From an uncultured Alphaproteobacteria bacterium (GTDB lineage Bacteria > Pseudomonadota > Alphaproteobacteria > UBA3830), in assembly GCA_905233185.1 (NCBI GenBank), contig CAJODB010000003.1, forward strand, positions 30,137-94,136: a stretch of 64,000 nucleotides of DNA, in the 5' to 3' direction. The notes under the pieces were generated by a model. It was not told the DNA's origin and searched no databases. It saw nothing but the letters and a program-made list of their open reading frames with translations. Made by a program: the position numbers and the translations under genes. Within the stretch, counting starts at the first letter, position 1; the number at the start of each line of letters is the position of its first letter. This document shows, in pieces, positions 28,424-36,795 of this stretch.

Positions 28424-28510
28424 TGGCGGAGAGAGGGATTTGAAGCCTCGATACAGTTCCCCATATACACCATTTCCAGAGTGCGCCTTAAACTACTTGG
28501 CCATCTCTCC
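28424..28510 (-). pseudogene. Degenerate tRNA-Ser copy 2
   Basis: This second unit is 87 bases. It shares nearly all substitutions of copy 1 in the T-stem, anticodon stem and D-loop, so the two broken copies derive from one broken ancestor. In addition two bases are missing on the 3' acceptor side, so the seven-pair acceptor stem cannot form, and the T-loop reads TTCAAAT. Its 5' end GGAGAGA is intact. It is unlikely to yield a working tRNA. Confidence 0.8.
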
Positions 28511-28519
28511 TTTTATGAC

Positions 28520-28609
28520 TGGCGGAGAGAGAGGGATTCGAACCCTCGATACAGTTCCCCATATACACCCTTTCCAGGGGTGCGCCTTAAACCACTCGGC
28601 CATCTCTCC
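28520..28609 (-). tRNA. tRNA-Ser (anticodon GGA)
   Basis: The minus strand gives a complete type II tRNA. The seven-pair acceptor is GGAGAGA / TCTCTCC with discriminator G and encoded CCA. The anticodon arm is CACCC-CTGGAAA-GGGTG (anticodon GGA, reading UCC/UCU), followed by a long variable arm and a T arm GAGGG-TTCGAAT-CCCTC. Overlapping ORFs on the plus strand (28284-28664) are repeats of this tRNA array and not genes. Confidence 0.96.
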
Positions 28610-28763
28610 AAGGGATATCAAACAATACGTAGCTTTTTATAATATAAACTACGAACTGTGTTAGTAAACATTCTAATTAGATTTAAGTCAACTGTATAAA
28701 TTATTACTTTTATAAATTATTATTAATCAAAAATTTCGGACTAAAAAGAATCGGATTAAAAAA

Positions 28764-29711
28764 ATGTGGACAGCGAAAGCTCCTTCAAACATTGCTTTGA
28801 TAAAATATATGGGGAAGCAAGAAAAAAATATTCCTTGTAATGTTTCGTTATCTTATACTCTCGATAATTTTTTTACAGAAGTTCAACTGAATCTAAACGG
28901 CAAATCTGATTCTGATGAGTTTATCAATGATATTTTATCGGAAAATGAAAAAAATCGATTTTTAAATCATCTGCAATACATAAAGGATCTTTTGAGTTTT
29001 AATGGATATTTTTCTATTCGTTCTATGAATTCATTTCCGAAATCTGCAGGTATTGCCAGTTCCGCTTCAAGTTTTGCAGCTCTGACTATGTGTGCTTTTA
29101 AAGCCATATCCGATGTAAAAGGTATCAAAATGCCTTCTCAAGAATATATGAGTAGCATAAGTAGGATTGGTTCGGGTTCTTCATGTCGCTCTTTTTTTTC
29201 TCCATGGTGCATTTGGAGAGAGGAAGAATCGAAGAAGATAGATCTTCCTGTGGAAGTTGAACATCAACTTATTCTTATTAATTCAGGGAAAAAAAATATT
29301 TCGTCCAGTGAAGCACACAGACGAGTTCAGAGCAGCTTGCTTATGAAGAATCGTCCGCAACGAGCAGAATTTCGATGCGAAAAACTGATATCCGCTTTAA
29401 AAAGTGGAAAGTGGCATGAAGCGTATCAAATTTGTTGGGAAGAATTTCAAGATATGCATGCATTATTTGAAACTTCATCTCCGCATTTCGGATATATTCT
29501 GCCTGCAACATTAGATGCATTGATAAAAATTCGCAAATTTTGGAAAGAACATAATGATGGTCCGATAGTAACTTTAGATGCCGGTCCAAATGTCCATCTT
29601 TTATGGAAAAAAGGAAGCAAAGAACTGCATAAATCCTTTTATGAAGAATACGATTTTCAAAAATTCTCGTTTTTTGGTTCAGATTGTAATTTATTCATAG
29701 CTAATTTATAG
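28764..29711 (+). CDS. mvaD: Diphosphomevalonate decarboxylase
   Basis: This GHMP-superfamily enzyme catalyses the last step of the classical mevalonate pathway, making isopentenyl diphosphate. WTAKAPSNIALIKYMGK is the family opening. FPKSAGIASSASSFAAL is the ATP-binding loop, RIGSGSSCRSFF the substrate and catalytic region, and VTLDAGPNVHLLW the C-terminal signature. The 315 aa are normal length. Mevalonate-pathway genes are unusual in alphaproteobacteria, which mostly use the MEP route, so transfer or host-metabolite use is possible. It is followed at 31 bases by sodB. Confidence 0.93.
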   Translation: MWTAKAPSNIALIKYMGKQEKNIPCNVSLSYTLDNFFTEVQLNLNGKSDSDEFINDILSENEKNRFLNHLQYIKDLLSFNGYFSIRSMNSFPKSAGIASSASSFAALTMCAFKAISDVKGIKMPSQEYMSSISRIGSGSSCRSFFSPWCIWREEESKKIDLPVEVEHQLILINSGKKNISSSEAHRRVQSSLLMKNRPQRAEFRCEKLISALKSGKWHEAYQICWEEFQDMHALFETSSPHFGYILPATLDALIKIRKFWKEHNDGPIVTLDAGPNVHLLWKKGSKELHKSFYEEYDFQKFSFFGSDCNLFIANL

Positions 29712-29741
29712 TGATTAGTATAGTTTTGGGAGTCTCATAAT

Positions 29742-30320
29742 ATGTTTTCAGCTACAATTGAATATTCAGAAAAAGCATTAGAACCATTTTTATCATCGGA
29801 AACAATTAATTATCATTATGGGAAGCATCATACTGGATATGCCAATACTCTTAATTCATTGATAGAAAATACAGAATTCAAAAATTTATCTTTAGAACAG
29901 ATAATAATAAAAACGCGTAATCATAATCCGAAAATTTTTAATAATGCTGCTCAACTTTTTAATCACGATTTTTATTGGAAATGTTTAAAAAAATCTTCGG
30001 AACTTCCTTCTGCAAAATTATTAAATTTAGTGAATAATCAATTTGGGGATTTCGATAAATTTCGCAACGAATATATAATTTTTGCAGGTACTATGTTTGG
30101 AAGTGGTTGGAGTTGGCTTGTTCAAGAGAATGGCGTACTGAAATTTTTGAATACAACAAATGCGGAAAATCCTATTGGTTCAGGAGCGACTCCTTTGTGT
30201 GTTGTAGATCTCTGGGAACATGCATATTACATCGATTATCGTAATAACAGAGCGGAATATATTAAAAAAATTATTATGAATTGTATAAATTGGAATTTTT
30301 GCGAATCTCAGTTGCAATAA
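29742..30320 (+). CDS. sodB: Iron superoxide dismutase
   Basis: The 192-aa protein has HHTGYANTLN, NHDFYWKCL, FGSGWSWLV and DLWEHAYYIDYRNNR, supplying the four metal ligands (three His, one Asp). QLFNHDFYW and the GATPL context suggest iron rather than manganese, but this is not decisive. GGGAG lies before ATG 29742. The gene implies that the cell meets at least some oxygen despite the PFOR. Confidence 0.94.
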   Translation: MFSATIEYSEKALEPFLSSETINYHYGKHHTGYANTLNSLIENTEFKNLSLEQIIIKTRNHNPKIFNNAAQLFNHDFYWKCLKKSSELPSAKLLNLVNNQFGDFDKFRNEYIIFAGTMFGSGWSWLVQENGVLKFLNTTNAENPIGSGATPLCVVDLWEHAYYIDYRNNRAEYIKKIIMNCINWNFCESQLQ

Positions 30321-30349
30321 TAATTTTATAGCTAGTGCAAGAAAAAAAT

Positions 30350-31399
30350 ATGGTTACAGTTTTCACTATTATTGCAGTTCTCCAAGTTTTAGCTGGTTAT
30401 GTTTGTGCAAAAGGCATTTATTGTATTACAAAAATCACTTGGTTAAGTGTTGCGGTTGTTTTGTTGTCTATAACTGCTCCTCTTTCTTTTGGAGCGATAA
30501 GAAATTCGTTAAAATGTTATTGGCTAATAGATTTGATCTGTAATATTGGTTATATCTACTTAGGCTTTATTCTATACTTTTCGATTTTTTGTGTTTTTGC
30601 ATTTATTATTTACAAACTTAATAGCGGAATCGATTTACAAAAAGTTTTATCTGGCGGCTTAATTGTTGTTTTGCTTATTTTATTGGCAGGATATGTCAAT
30701 GCATTAAATCCGCGATTGAAAAAAATCAAAATTCCATATGATCATAATCTAAAGATATGTTTTGTTTCTGATATTCATGTCGGTTCTATAAACACTATAA
30801 CAACTCTCGAAAAAGTTTCGGCTCTTATAGAACAAGCTAATCCTGATATGATTATTCTTGGCGGTGATGTTATTGATATGCGAGGATTGCATAATTATGG
30901 TGGTGAATTTGTAAGCATTATGCAAAAAATAACGTCGAAATATAGAACTTATGCAGTAATAGGGAATCATGAAATTTACACAGGTGCGCAAGATTGCATA
31001 AATCTTATGAAAAAGGCAGGTGTTTCTATGCTTTTGGACAGTTATGTGACTTTCGATAACTTAGATATTATCGGACGGCTTGATGAAACAGTTTATCGCA
31101 GAAAATCTTTGCAAGAAATAATGCCTGGTGGTTTGGAAAATACGCTTGTTGTTGATCATTCTCCTGGTTCAATTGATGAGTCGATAAAAAACAAAGTATT
31201 TTTGCATCTATCCGGACATACTCATGGTGGTCAAATATTTCCTTTGAATTTTCTTACGAGCTTTTTGTACAAACCAACTGCTGTATTGGATAAGGATTGC
31301 GATACATATTTTTATATAAGTACTGGCGCCGGCTTTTGGGGGCCACCTTATCGTATTGGAAATGTTCCAGAAGTAGTATTGATAGAATTGGGAAAGTAA
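30350..31399 (+). CDS. Membrane-anchored calcineurin-like metallophosphoesterase (YkuE-like)
   Basis: Four N-terminal helices (about residues 1-120) precede a two-metal phosphoesterase domain with FVSDIHVGS, LGGDVID, VIGNHE, VVDHSPG and HLSGHTHGGQIFP. The layout matches YkuE/YaeI-type enzymes, some of which act on lipid A precursors or lipid phosphates. The start is uncertain: GTG 30335 or ATG 30350, neither with a strong ribosome binding site. It follows sodB closely and is likely co-transcribed. Confidence 0.87.
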   Translation: MVTVFTIIAVLQVLAGYVCAKGIYCITKITWLSVAVVLLSITAPLSFGAIRNSLKCYWLIDLICNIGYIYLGFILYFSIFCVFAFIIYKLNSGIDLQKVLSGGLIVVLLILLAGYVNALNPRLKKIKIPYDHNLKICFVSDIHVGSINTITTLEKVSALIEQANPDMIILGGDVIDMRGLHNYGGEFVSIMQKITSKYRTYAVIGNHEIYTGAQDCINLMKKAGVSMLLDSYVTFDNLDIIGRLDETVYRRKSLQEIMPGGLENTLVVDHSPGSIDESIKNKVFLHLSGHTHGGQIFPLNFLTSFLYKPTAVLDKDCDTYFYISTGAGFWGPPYRIGNVPEVVLIELGK

Positions 31400-31535
31400 A
31401 TTTTTATACTTTTCTCTCAATCTTGTATTATACATTTTTTATTAAGTTGATTTTTACGTTGTTTCAATGTATAGCTACAGCGATTTTTATTATTGTTGTT
31501 TAGTGTTGTAAAGAATTCAGTGGAAGAAAAATAAT

Positions 31536-33725
31536 ATGAAAAAGATATTGATGCTGTTACCTACTTTATGCTGGGTAAATAATCCTGTTATAGGAATGGA
31601 TTTATCAGAAGGACCAATTACTCCGGAGGCTTATACACAACTTTGCGAAGAAGTTAAGGTGAAAGGTAGGCAATGTGATGTATGGGAAAAAATTGATGCA
31701 GCATATGTTTTATCGTGTAATAGTACAGATATTTCAACAATAACTCCTGAAGCTGCGCAGATAGTGACAGGCTTGCTAACTGGATATTTTGATAAAGATG
31801 GCAATGCTATAGACGATCTTGAAGATATTGAAGCTGAATATCAAGCGAAAGCACGTCTTTCATATAGCATTTCTTTATTCAAATTAAATCAATCTGCAGT
31901 GAAGTTTTTGAAATATCTTTTTAAAAGCGAAGGGCAGGAAAGCAAGTTATTACAAACTCTTCCGCAAGAAAATCGCTATATGGCTCGATTCCTTTATGGA
32001 CTTTCCCTGAATAAAGAAGATAGATCTAATGACGCAGTTGTTGTTTTACGTATATTTTTCAAAGGAAAGAGTGGAAAAATGAGGGAAGAAATAAACTTAT
32101 TTCCTTTAAAATTTCATGCTCTTATAAGATGTGCTCATTCTTATGCTTTGTTTGAATTATCAAAAAAGGTAACGGATAATATTTTTAATGTATTATCGCC
32201 GATGTTTAAAAAAGAAGATAGTTCAGGAACAGAGTTATTGGAAACAATTGATACAGCTCCTGATATAAAAACCTTTGCGAGGTTCAGATACGGACAAGGA
32301 TTTTTTGAGAGGAAAAATCCATCAAAAACCATTGAAGTATTAGCTCCTCTTTTTGATGGGGAACATGTAGAAAATGTTGAATATCTCGCTCCCTTGCTAA
32401 GAGCGCAAGCGATTTTTTTCTATTCTTTATCGCTTTCAAAAATGGGTAGATCTTTAGATGCGTTATTTATGATTAGAAGATTATTTAATATAGAAACTGG
32501 TGGTACCAGACAATTGATTGAGTATTTACCAGCTGATCAACAAGCTATATCTAGAGTTCTTCATGCAAATGCTATTTTTGCTTCGGGTAGACTTGAAGCA
32601 ATAGAACCAATTTTGGCACCTTTATTCAAAAAGAAAGAAGAATTATTAAAGAAACTCGATATAGTTTCACAAGTCGCTTCTCGAATTCATTATGCAGCGT
32701 CTTTATTTAATGCGGATAAATATGGAGAAGCAGAAAATATATTGCAGCCACTATTTATTGGTTGCAGAAATTCTTTATTGAAATCTGTTTCTCCAGAAGC
32801 TCAGCAATTAGCTCGGCTTTTAATGGTTCGTTCTTTAATGGCATTGGGGCGAAATTTCGAGGCTTCGCAAATGCTGAGCCATTTTTTTAAAGAAGATGGC
32901 AATGGAACGGCTGTATTTTATCAATTAAAGCCTGATGACCAAGCGATTACTCGTTTTTATTATGGTTGTGCATTACAAGGTTGTTTATTAGAAGGTAGTA
33001 CAGCAAGAGCGGTTATGGTATTTGAACCTTTATTTTATGCTGAAAATGGTGCAGAATCTGATGTATATAAGCAACTAAATCATACGAATGAAGCACTTGC
33101 TCGATTCTTTTATGCTGTGGCTCTTTCAAAAATTATGGAAGATGAAAAAGCTTTAACTATTTTGAATCCTTTTTTTGATTCTGATGGTTCAGGTACTCAT
33201 TTATTAGCAGAACTTCCTCCTAAAAAACAAGCTAGTGCTCGATTTTACTATGGTTGTATGGCTTTCAACAAAAGTAGATATGATGAATCTTTGAAGATAT
33301 TAGGGCAATTCTTTCCCGATTTAATAATGTCTTCTGAAGAAAAAATAGGAACAGGAGATGTTCATACTACAGAAAAAGCAGAAGTAAGTGATTCTTCTCA
33401 AGCTGTAGATGTTTCTGCAACAGGAGTGGTAATTCCTGTTAGTAGTACAGATGCTGTTGTTGAATCGCTAGAGACAGAATCAGAGTCTGAAAAACCGTTG
33501 GAACCATCGCAAGCTTTTGCTTTACTAGAACCATTTCAACAGGTCAAAGCAAAGTTTCGTTATTTAGCTTCATTAAAATTTAGGAAAGAATTGCGAAAAG
33601 GAAAAGCTATATTATTAAATTTAGTTAGTGATATTGATGCTCTTAATATTGGCTTAAATCCTACGGAATTATTTATTTTGCAAGAATTGGGGCCACAAAT
33701 ACTGGAAAGCAAAGATGGTGAATGA
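31536..33725 (+). CDS. Large secreted alpha-solenoid repeat protein, paralogue of the 20.3-kb gene
   Basis: The 729-aa protein begins with a signal peptide (MKKILMLLPTLCWVNNPVIGM). It is followed by about nine units of roughly 60-70 residues of the form LxPLFxxxxGxxxxLLxxLxxxxQAxARFxYGxAL, for example IEVLAPLFDGEHVENVEYLA and LTILNPFFDSDGSGTHLLAE. This is a TPR/Sel1-like helical-pair repeat. A Ser/Thr/Glu-rich insert (about 610-660) precedes a final unit. GGAAG lies before ATG 31536. The role is unknown, but secretion and protein-binding repeats suggest envelope or host contact. Confidence 0.8.
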   Translation: MKKILMLLPTLCWVNNPVIGMDLSEGPITPEAYTQLCEEVKVKGRQCDVWEKIDAAYVLSCNSTDISTITPEAAQIVTGLLTGYFDKDGNAIDDLEDIEAEYQAKARLSYSISLFKLNQSAVKFLKYLFKSEGQESKLLQTLPQENRYMARFLYGLSLNKEDRSNDAVVVLRIFFKGKSGKMREEINLFPLKFHALIRCAHSYALFELSKKVTDNIFNVLSPMFKKEDSSGTELLETIDTAPDIKTFARFRYGQGFFERKNPSKTIEVLAPLFDGEHVENVEYLAPLLRAQAIFFYSLSLSKMGRSLDALFMIRRLFNIETGGTRQLIEYLPADQQAISRVLHANAIFASGRLEAIEPILAPLFKKKEELLKKLDIVSQVASRIHYAASLFNADKYGEAENILQPLFIGCRNSLLKSVSPEAQQLARLLMVRSLMALGRNFEASQMLSHFFKEDGNGTAVFYQLKPDDQAITRFYYGCALQGCLLEGSTARAVMVFEPLFYAENGAESDVYKQLNHTNEALARFFYAVALSKIMEDEKALTILNPFFDSDGSGTHLLAELPPKKQASARFYYGCMAFNKSRYDESLKILGQFFPDLIMSSEEKIGTGDVHTTEKAEVSDSSQAVDVSATGVVIPVSSTDAVVESLETESESEKPLEPSQAFALLEPFQQVKAKFRYLASLKFRKELRKGKAILLNLVSDIDALNIGLNPTELFILQELGPQILESKDGE

Positions 33726-33761
33726 TATTCTTTCAGAAAAGTTTTTGCTGGTATTATATAA

Positions 33762-34388
33762 ATGATTCTGGAAAGAGTTTCTGTTACTGGGGCATTAGAA
33801 ACAAACACTTATTTTTATGTTGATAATGAAACGAATCATGGTGTTATTATTGATCCCGGAGCAGAAGCAACAAAACTATCTAAAATAATTCGGAACAAAG
33901 AGTGGATTATTGAGAAAATTCTTATAACGCATGGGCATTTTGATCATATAGGAGCTGTTGAACAATTACATAACGAGTTTGATATACCATATTTTATTCA
34001 TAGGAATGGAGAGAAATATCTTACTGATATTTCATATAATCTGTCTGTTTTCTATGAGCCTTATATTATTCTTAAAGATGCGAATTATTTTGAAGATAGT
34101 GATGCTTTTTCTATTGGAGAAGCAAAAAATGCGCAATTGCAGGTAATACATACTCCTGGGCATACAACAGATTCGGTTGTTTTTTATGATTATAAAAATG
34201 GAATTGCTTTTTCAGGGGATACAATCTTCAAAAATTCAGTTGGGGCGGTTCATTTCCCGGGAGGAAACGCGCGCCAATTAGTCGATAGTATTTTTACTCA
34301 CATATTTGCGCTTCCTGAAGAAACTCTTTTATATTCAGGACATTCGGATGTTACAAGTGTAGGAGCAGAAAAAAATAGATATGAATAA
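33762..34388 (+). CDS. MBL-fold metallohydrolase (glyoxalase II-like)
   Basis: The 208-aa protein has the zinc motif ITHGHFDHIGA, later ligands IHTPGHTTDSV and SGDTIF, and a final YSGHSDVT. It is the YcbL/GloB-like branch that hydrolyses thioesters such as S-lactoylglutathione or persulfide adducts. The exact substrate is unknown. Its last eight bases overlap the start of the next gene, so they are translationally coupled. Confidence 0.88.
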   Translation: MILERVSVTGALETNTYFYVDNETNHGVIIDPGAEATKLSKIIRNKEWIIEKILITHGHFDHIGAVEQLHNEFDIPYFIHRNGEKYLTDISYNLSVFYEPYIILKDANYFEDSDAFSIGEAKNAQLQVIHTPGHTTDSVVFYDYKNGIAFSGDTIFKNSVGAVHFPGGNARQLVDSIFTHIFALPEETLLYSGHSDVTSVGAEKNRYE

Positions 34389-35511
34389 TAAAATGATTAG
34401 CATAAAAAAATTTGCGTTACTATTGGTTATTTTTTCGCTTTTACTATCATCAAATAACGTTCAAGGAAAATCTTTGATAATAGAGAAACAAGGAAGCTTT
34501 TTTGTCGGTGGGAAAAGCATAAAGATAAAAGGCGAATATAATTCAAAAAAATGGGGACGGCCGCAAGGGCAAACTCGTCACGGTGATCATGCATATGTTT
34601 TCTACCAAATTCCAGAAAATGCTTATAAATATCCAGTGGTATTTCTTCATGGAGCTGCTCAATCTGGAAAATGTTGGGAAACAACGCCAGATGGACGTGA
34701 TGGTTTTCAGAATATTTTTCTCAAATATGGTTATTCAGTATATATCATAGATCAACCACGGCGGGGACGGGCAGGACTTGGTTTACATAATTACACTATA
34801 AAGACAGCTAACGTAGATCAGTTTTGTTTTGATATTTTTCGTTTTGGGCTTTGGCCGCATTACTATAAAAATGTTCAATTCCCGACAGATTCTGATTCTT
34901 TAAATCAATTTTTCTGTCAAACTACTCCGAATACGGGTGAACATAATAGAAAATTAATTGCGGATGCTGTATCAGATCTGTTTAATAAAATTGGTGACGG
35001 AATACTGATTACGCATTCGCAGGGTGGTGAGAATGGTTGGTATGCGGCTATGACCAACAGTAGAATAAAAGCGATCGTAGCTATTGAGCCTGCGAGTGGT
35101 TTTCCTTTTCCAGAAGGGGAATGTCCGGGAATTATAAAAAGTTCGTCAGGAATATTACGTACTACATCAGTTAGCAAGAATAGTTTTATGAGGTTAACAA
35201 GAATTCCTATTGTAATATATTATGGTGATAATATTCCATCAAAAGCAAACGATATACCCGGACAAGATAATTGGTACCAAAGATTAGTGATGGCTCAAAA
35301 ATGGGCCGCCACAATAAATAGATATGGAGGAAATGCTGTAGTCGTGCATCTTCCTAAGATTGGAATTTTCGGAAATACACATTTTATGTTTATGGATAAG
35401 AATAATAAGCAGATAGCAAAGTTGATCTTCGTATTTTTGAGAAAAAAGGGCTTTGAAAAAAGAAAAATTATCGAACAAACAAAAAAACAAAAGAAAATTT
35501 CAAAAGAATAA
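34381..35511 (+). CDS. Secreted alpha/beta-hydrolase
   Basis: The 376-aa protein starts with a signal peptide (FALLLVIFSLLLSSNNVQG). The alpha/beta-hydrolase core has an oxyanion region VVFLHGAAQSGKCWE, a nucleophile elbow ITHSQGGENGW with intact Ser, and a late GNTHFMF that supplies the His. It resembles exported esterase or lipase-like enzymes. The substrate is unknown. The C-terminal 25 residues are very Lys-rich. It overlaps the MBL-fold gene. Confidence 0.82.
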   Translation: MNNKMISIKKFALLLVIFSLLLSSNNVQGKSLIIEKQGSFFVGGKSIKIKGEYNSKKWGRPQGQTRHGDHAYVFYQIPENAYKYPVVFLHGAAQSGKCWETTPDGRDGFQNIFLKYGYSVYIIDQPRRGRAGLGLHNYTIKTANVDQFCFDIFRFGLWPHYYKNVQFPTDSDSLNQFFCQTTPNTGEHNRKLIADAVSDLFNKIGDGILITHSQGGENGWYAAMTNSRIKAIVAIEPASGFPFPEGECPGIIKSSSGILRTTSVSKNSFMRLTRIPIVIYYGDNIPSKANDIPGQDNWYQRLVMAQKWAATINRYGGNAVVVHLPKIGIFGNTHFMFMDKNNKQIAKLIFVFLRKKGFEKRKIIEQTKKQKKISKE

Positions 35512-35528
35512 CTGTTTTTTATAAATAA

Positions 35529-36587
35529 TTATTTAGTAATCGCATTTACATAGTTATTTTTATCATCTTCTATAATTGCATTTATTTGATCTAATGTCGG
35601 TGTATCAATCATTTCACCAAGTTTAAAATCCCAAATAACGGGTTTGAAAATACTTTTTGCTCCGCTGGGGTCATCGGTCAATTCTCCTACAAGAACTCTA
35701 TCTCCGCATTCATATAAATCTACTCTAATGAGGGGGAAATGTTTCGATATTTTCTCAGCAAGCATTATCATTTTTTCAAGATGTTTAGGTTTTGGAAGAT
35801 AGTTATTTTTTCGTCCATCTGTAGTAAACGGTAGTACATTCCATTCAGGTAAAGAATAAAACGATAACTCTTTATTATCGGCATTAACATTATGTGAATT
35901 ATTATTTTCTTTTTCCGTAGAAAGGCAGTAAGCGAATAAAACTTTTCCAAAAGAACAGAAAAATTTATAGTCGATAACATCTGATTGATCAAAATTCTCA
36001 AGATATTCTTCAGCTATTATGCGATTTTCTTTTATATTTTTCATTGATCTGACGGTTTCACAAAAATTCTCTAATTTGTTAATTGTTTCTGTTATATCGA
36101 TTTTGCTTTTGTCTTTTACAACTATTACCTGTCTACCATGACAACCTCGAACAGTTTTTAAAACAAAACTATTCGGTAATTTATTCCATTCTATATCAGA
36201 GGCTTTGTTCCATACTCCCAGCAATTTTACTACGTATTCTTCACCGACAAGATTGGCGACGATCTTTTTTAAGGTATATTTGTTGTTTAAAGGCTCTGTA
36301 ATAGGACTTCTGCAGTAATAGTTATGAAAAATATAACCTACTTTATCATTTAGTGTGCGCGGATTGTCATAATCAGCGAAATATTCTCCTCCAAGCTTGA
36401 GAAAATTAAGTTCCCGTGTTCCCGATTTACACTTCCGTAATAATTTGTGGGTAATGAGTAGCTCATTAAAAGGTGTTTGATCGAGAAAATATCGATCATA
36501 AAAATGTGATAACGAAAATCCGATCATTAATGCAGCAAAAATCCAAATTTTTCTTGCGCTTTTCGCGTGCCGATGAAATGTAAACAT
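35529..36587 (-). CDS. TupA-like ATP-grasp protein, membrane-anchored
   Basis: One N-terminal membrane segment (IWIFAALMIGFSLSHFY) is followed by a TupA-like ATP-grasp domain with LNDKVGYIFHNYYCRSP, NSFVLKTVRGCHGRQVIVV (ATP-binding loop), EEYLENF, DYKFFCSFGKVLF, RVDLYECGDRVLVGELTDDPSG. Family members join amino acids or sugars during surface polysaccharide or teichuronopeptide synthesis. It lies next to a polytopic GT-C-like protein on the same strand, which supports a surface-glycan role. The reaction is not known. Confidence 0.82.
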   Translation of the reverse strand: MFTFHRHAKSARKIWIFAALMIGFSLSHFYDRYFLDQTPFNELLITHKLLRKCKSGTRELNFLKLGGEYFADYDNPRTLNDKVGYIFHNYYCRSPITEPLNNKYTLKKIVANLVGEEYVVKLLGVWNKASDIEWNKLPNSFVLKTVRGCHGRQVIVVKDKSKIDITETINKLENFCETVRSMKNIKENRIIAEEYLENFDQSDVIDYKFFCSFGKVLFAYCLSTEKENNNSHNVNADNKELSFYSLPEWNVLPFTTDGRKNNYLPKPKHLEKMIMLAEKISKHFPLIRVDLYECGDRVLVGELTDDPSGAKSIFKPVIWDFKLGEMIDTPTLDQINAIIEDDKNNYVNAITK

Positions 36588-36795
36588 TGCTATTCTGCAG
36601 TTTCTTTATATAAACTTATGGTAATATTGTACGCCTTTGCATAAAAATCACAATCTTGAAACTTTTTAGTATTAAAAGATCTCTAGGATATTGTAGATTA
36701 ATCAAATATAAGCTGTAAAAAATAGTATCAATGTTTCATTGAAGATATAATGAAAACCCTGTATCAAAAATTATTGAGCTACAATATATCGATTG

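Noticed and set aside
28284-28664. Plus-strand ORFs with repeated peptide units over the tRNA-Ser array
   Set aside because: The repeats are the antisense of three tRNA-Ser units; the frames have no ribosome binding site and stay open only because of the tandem repeat.
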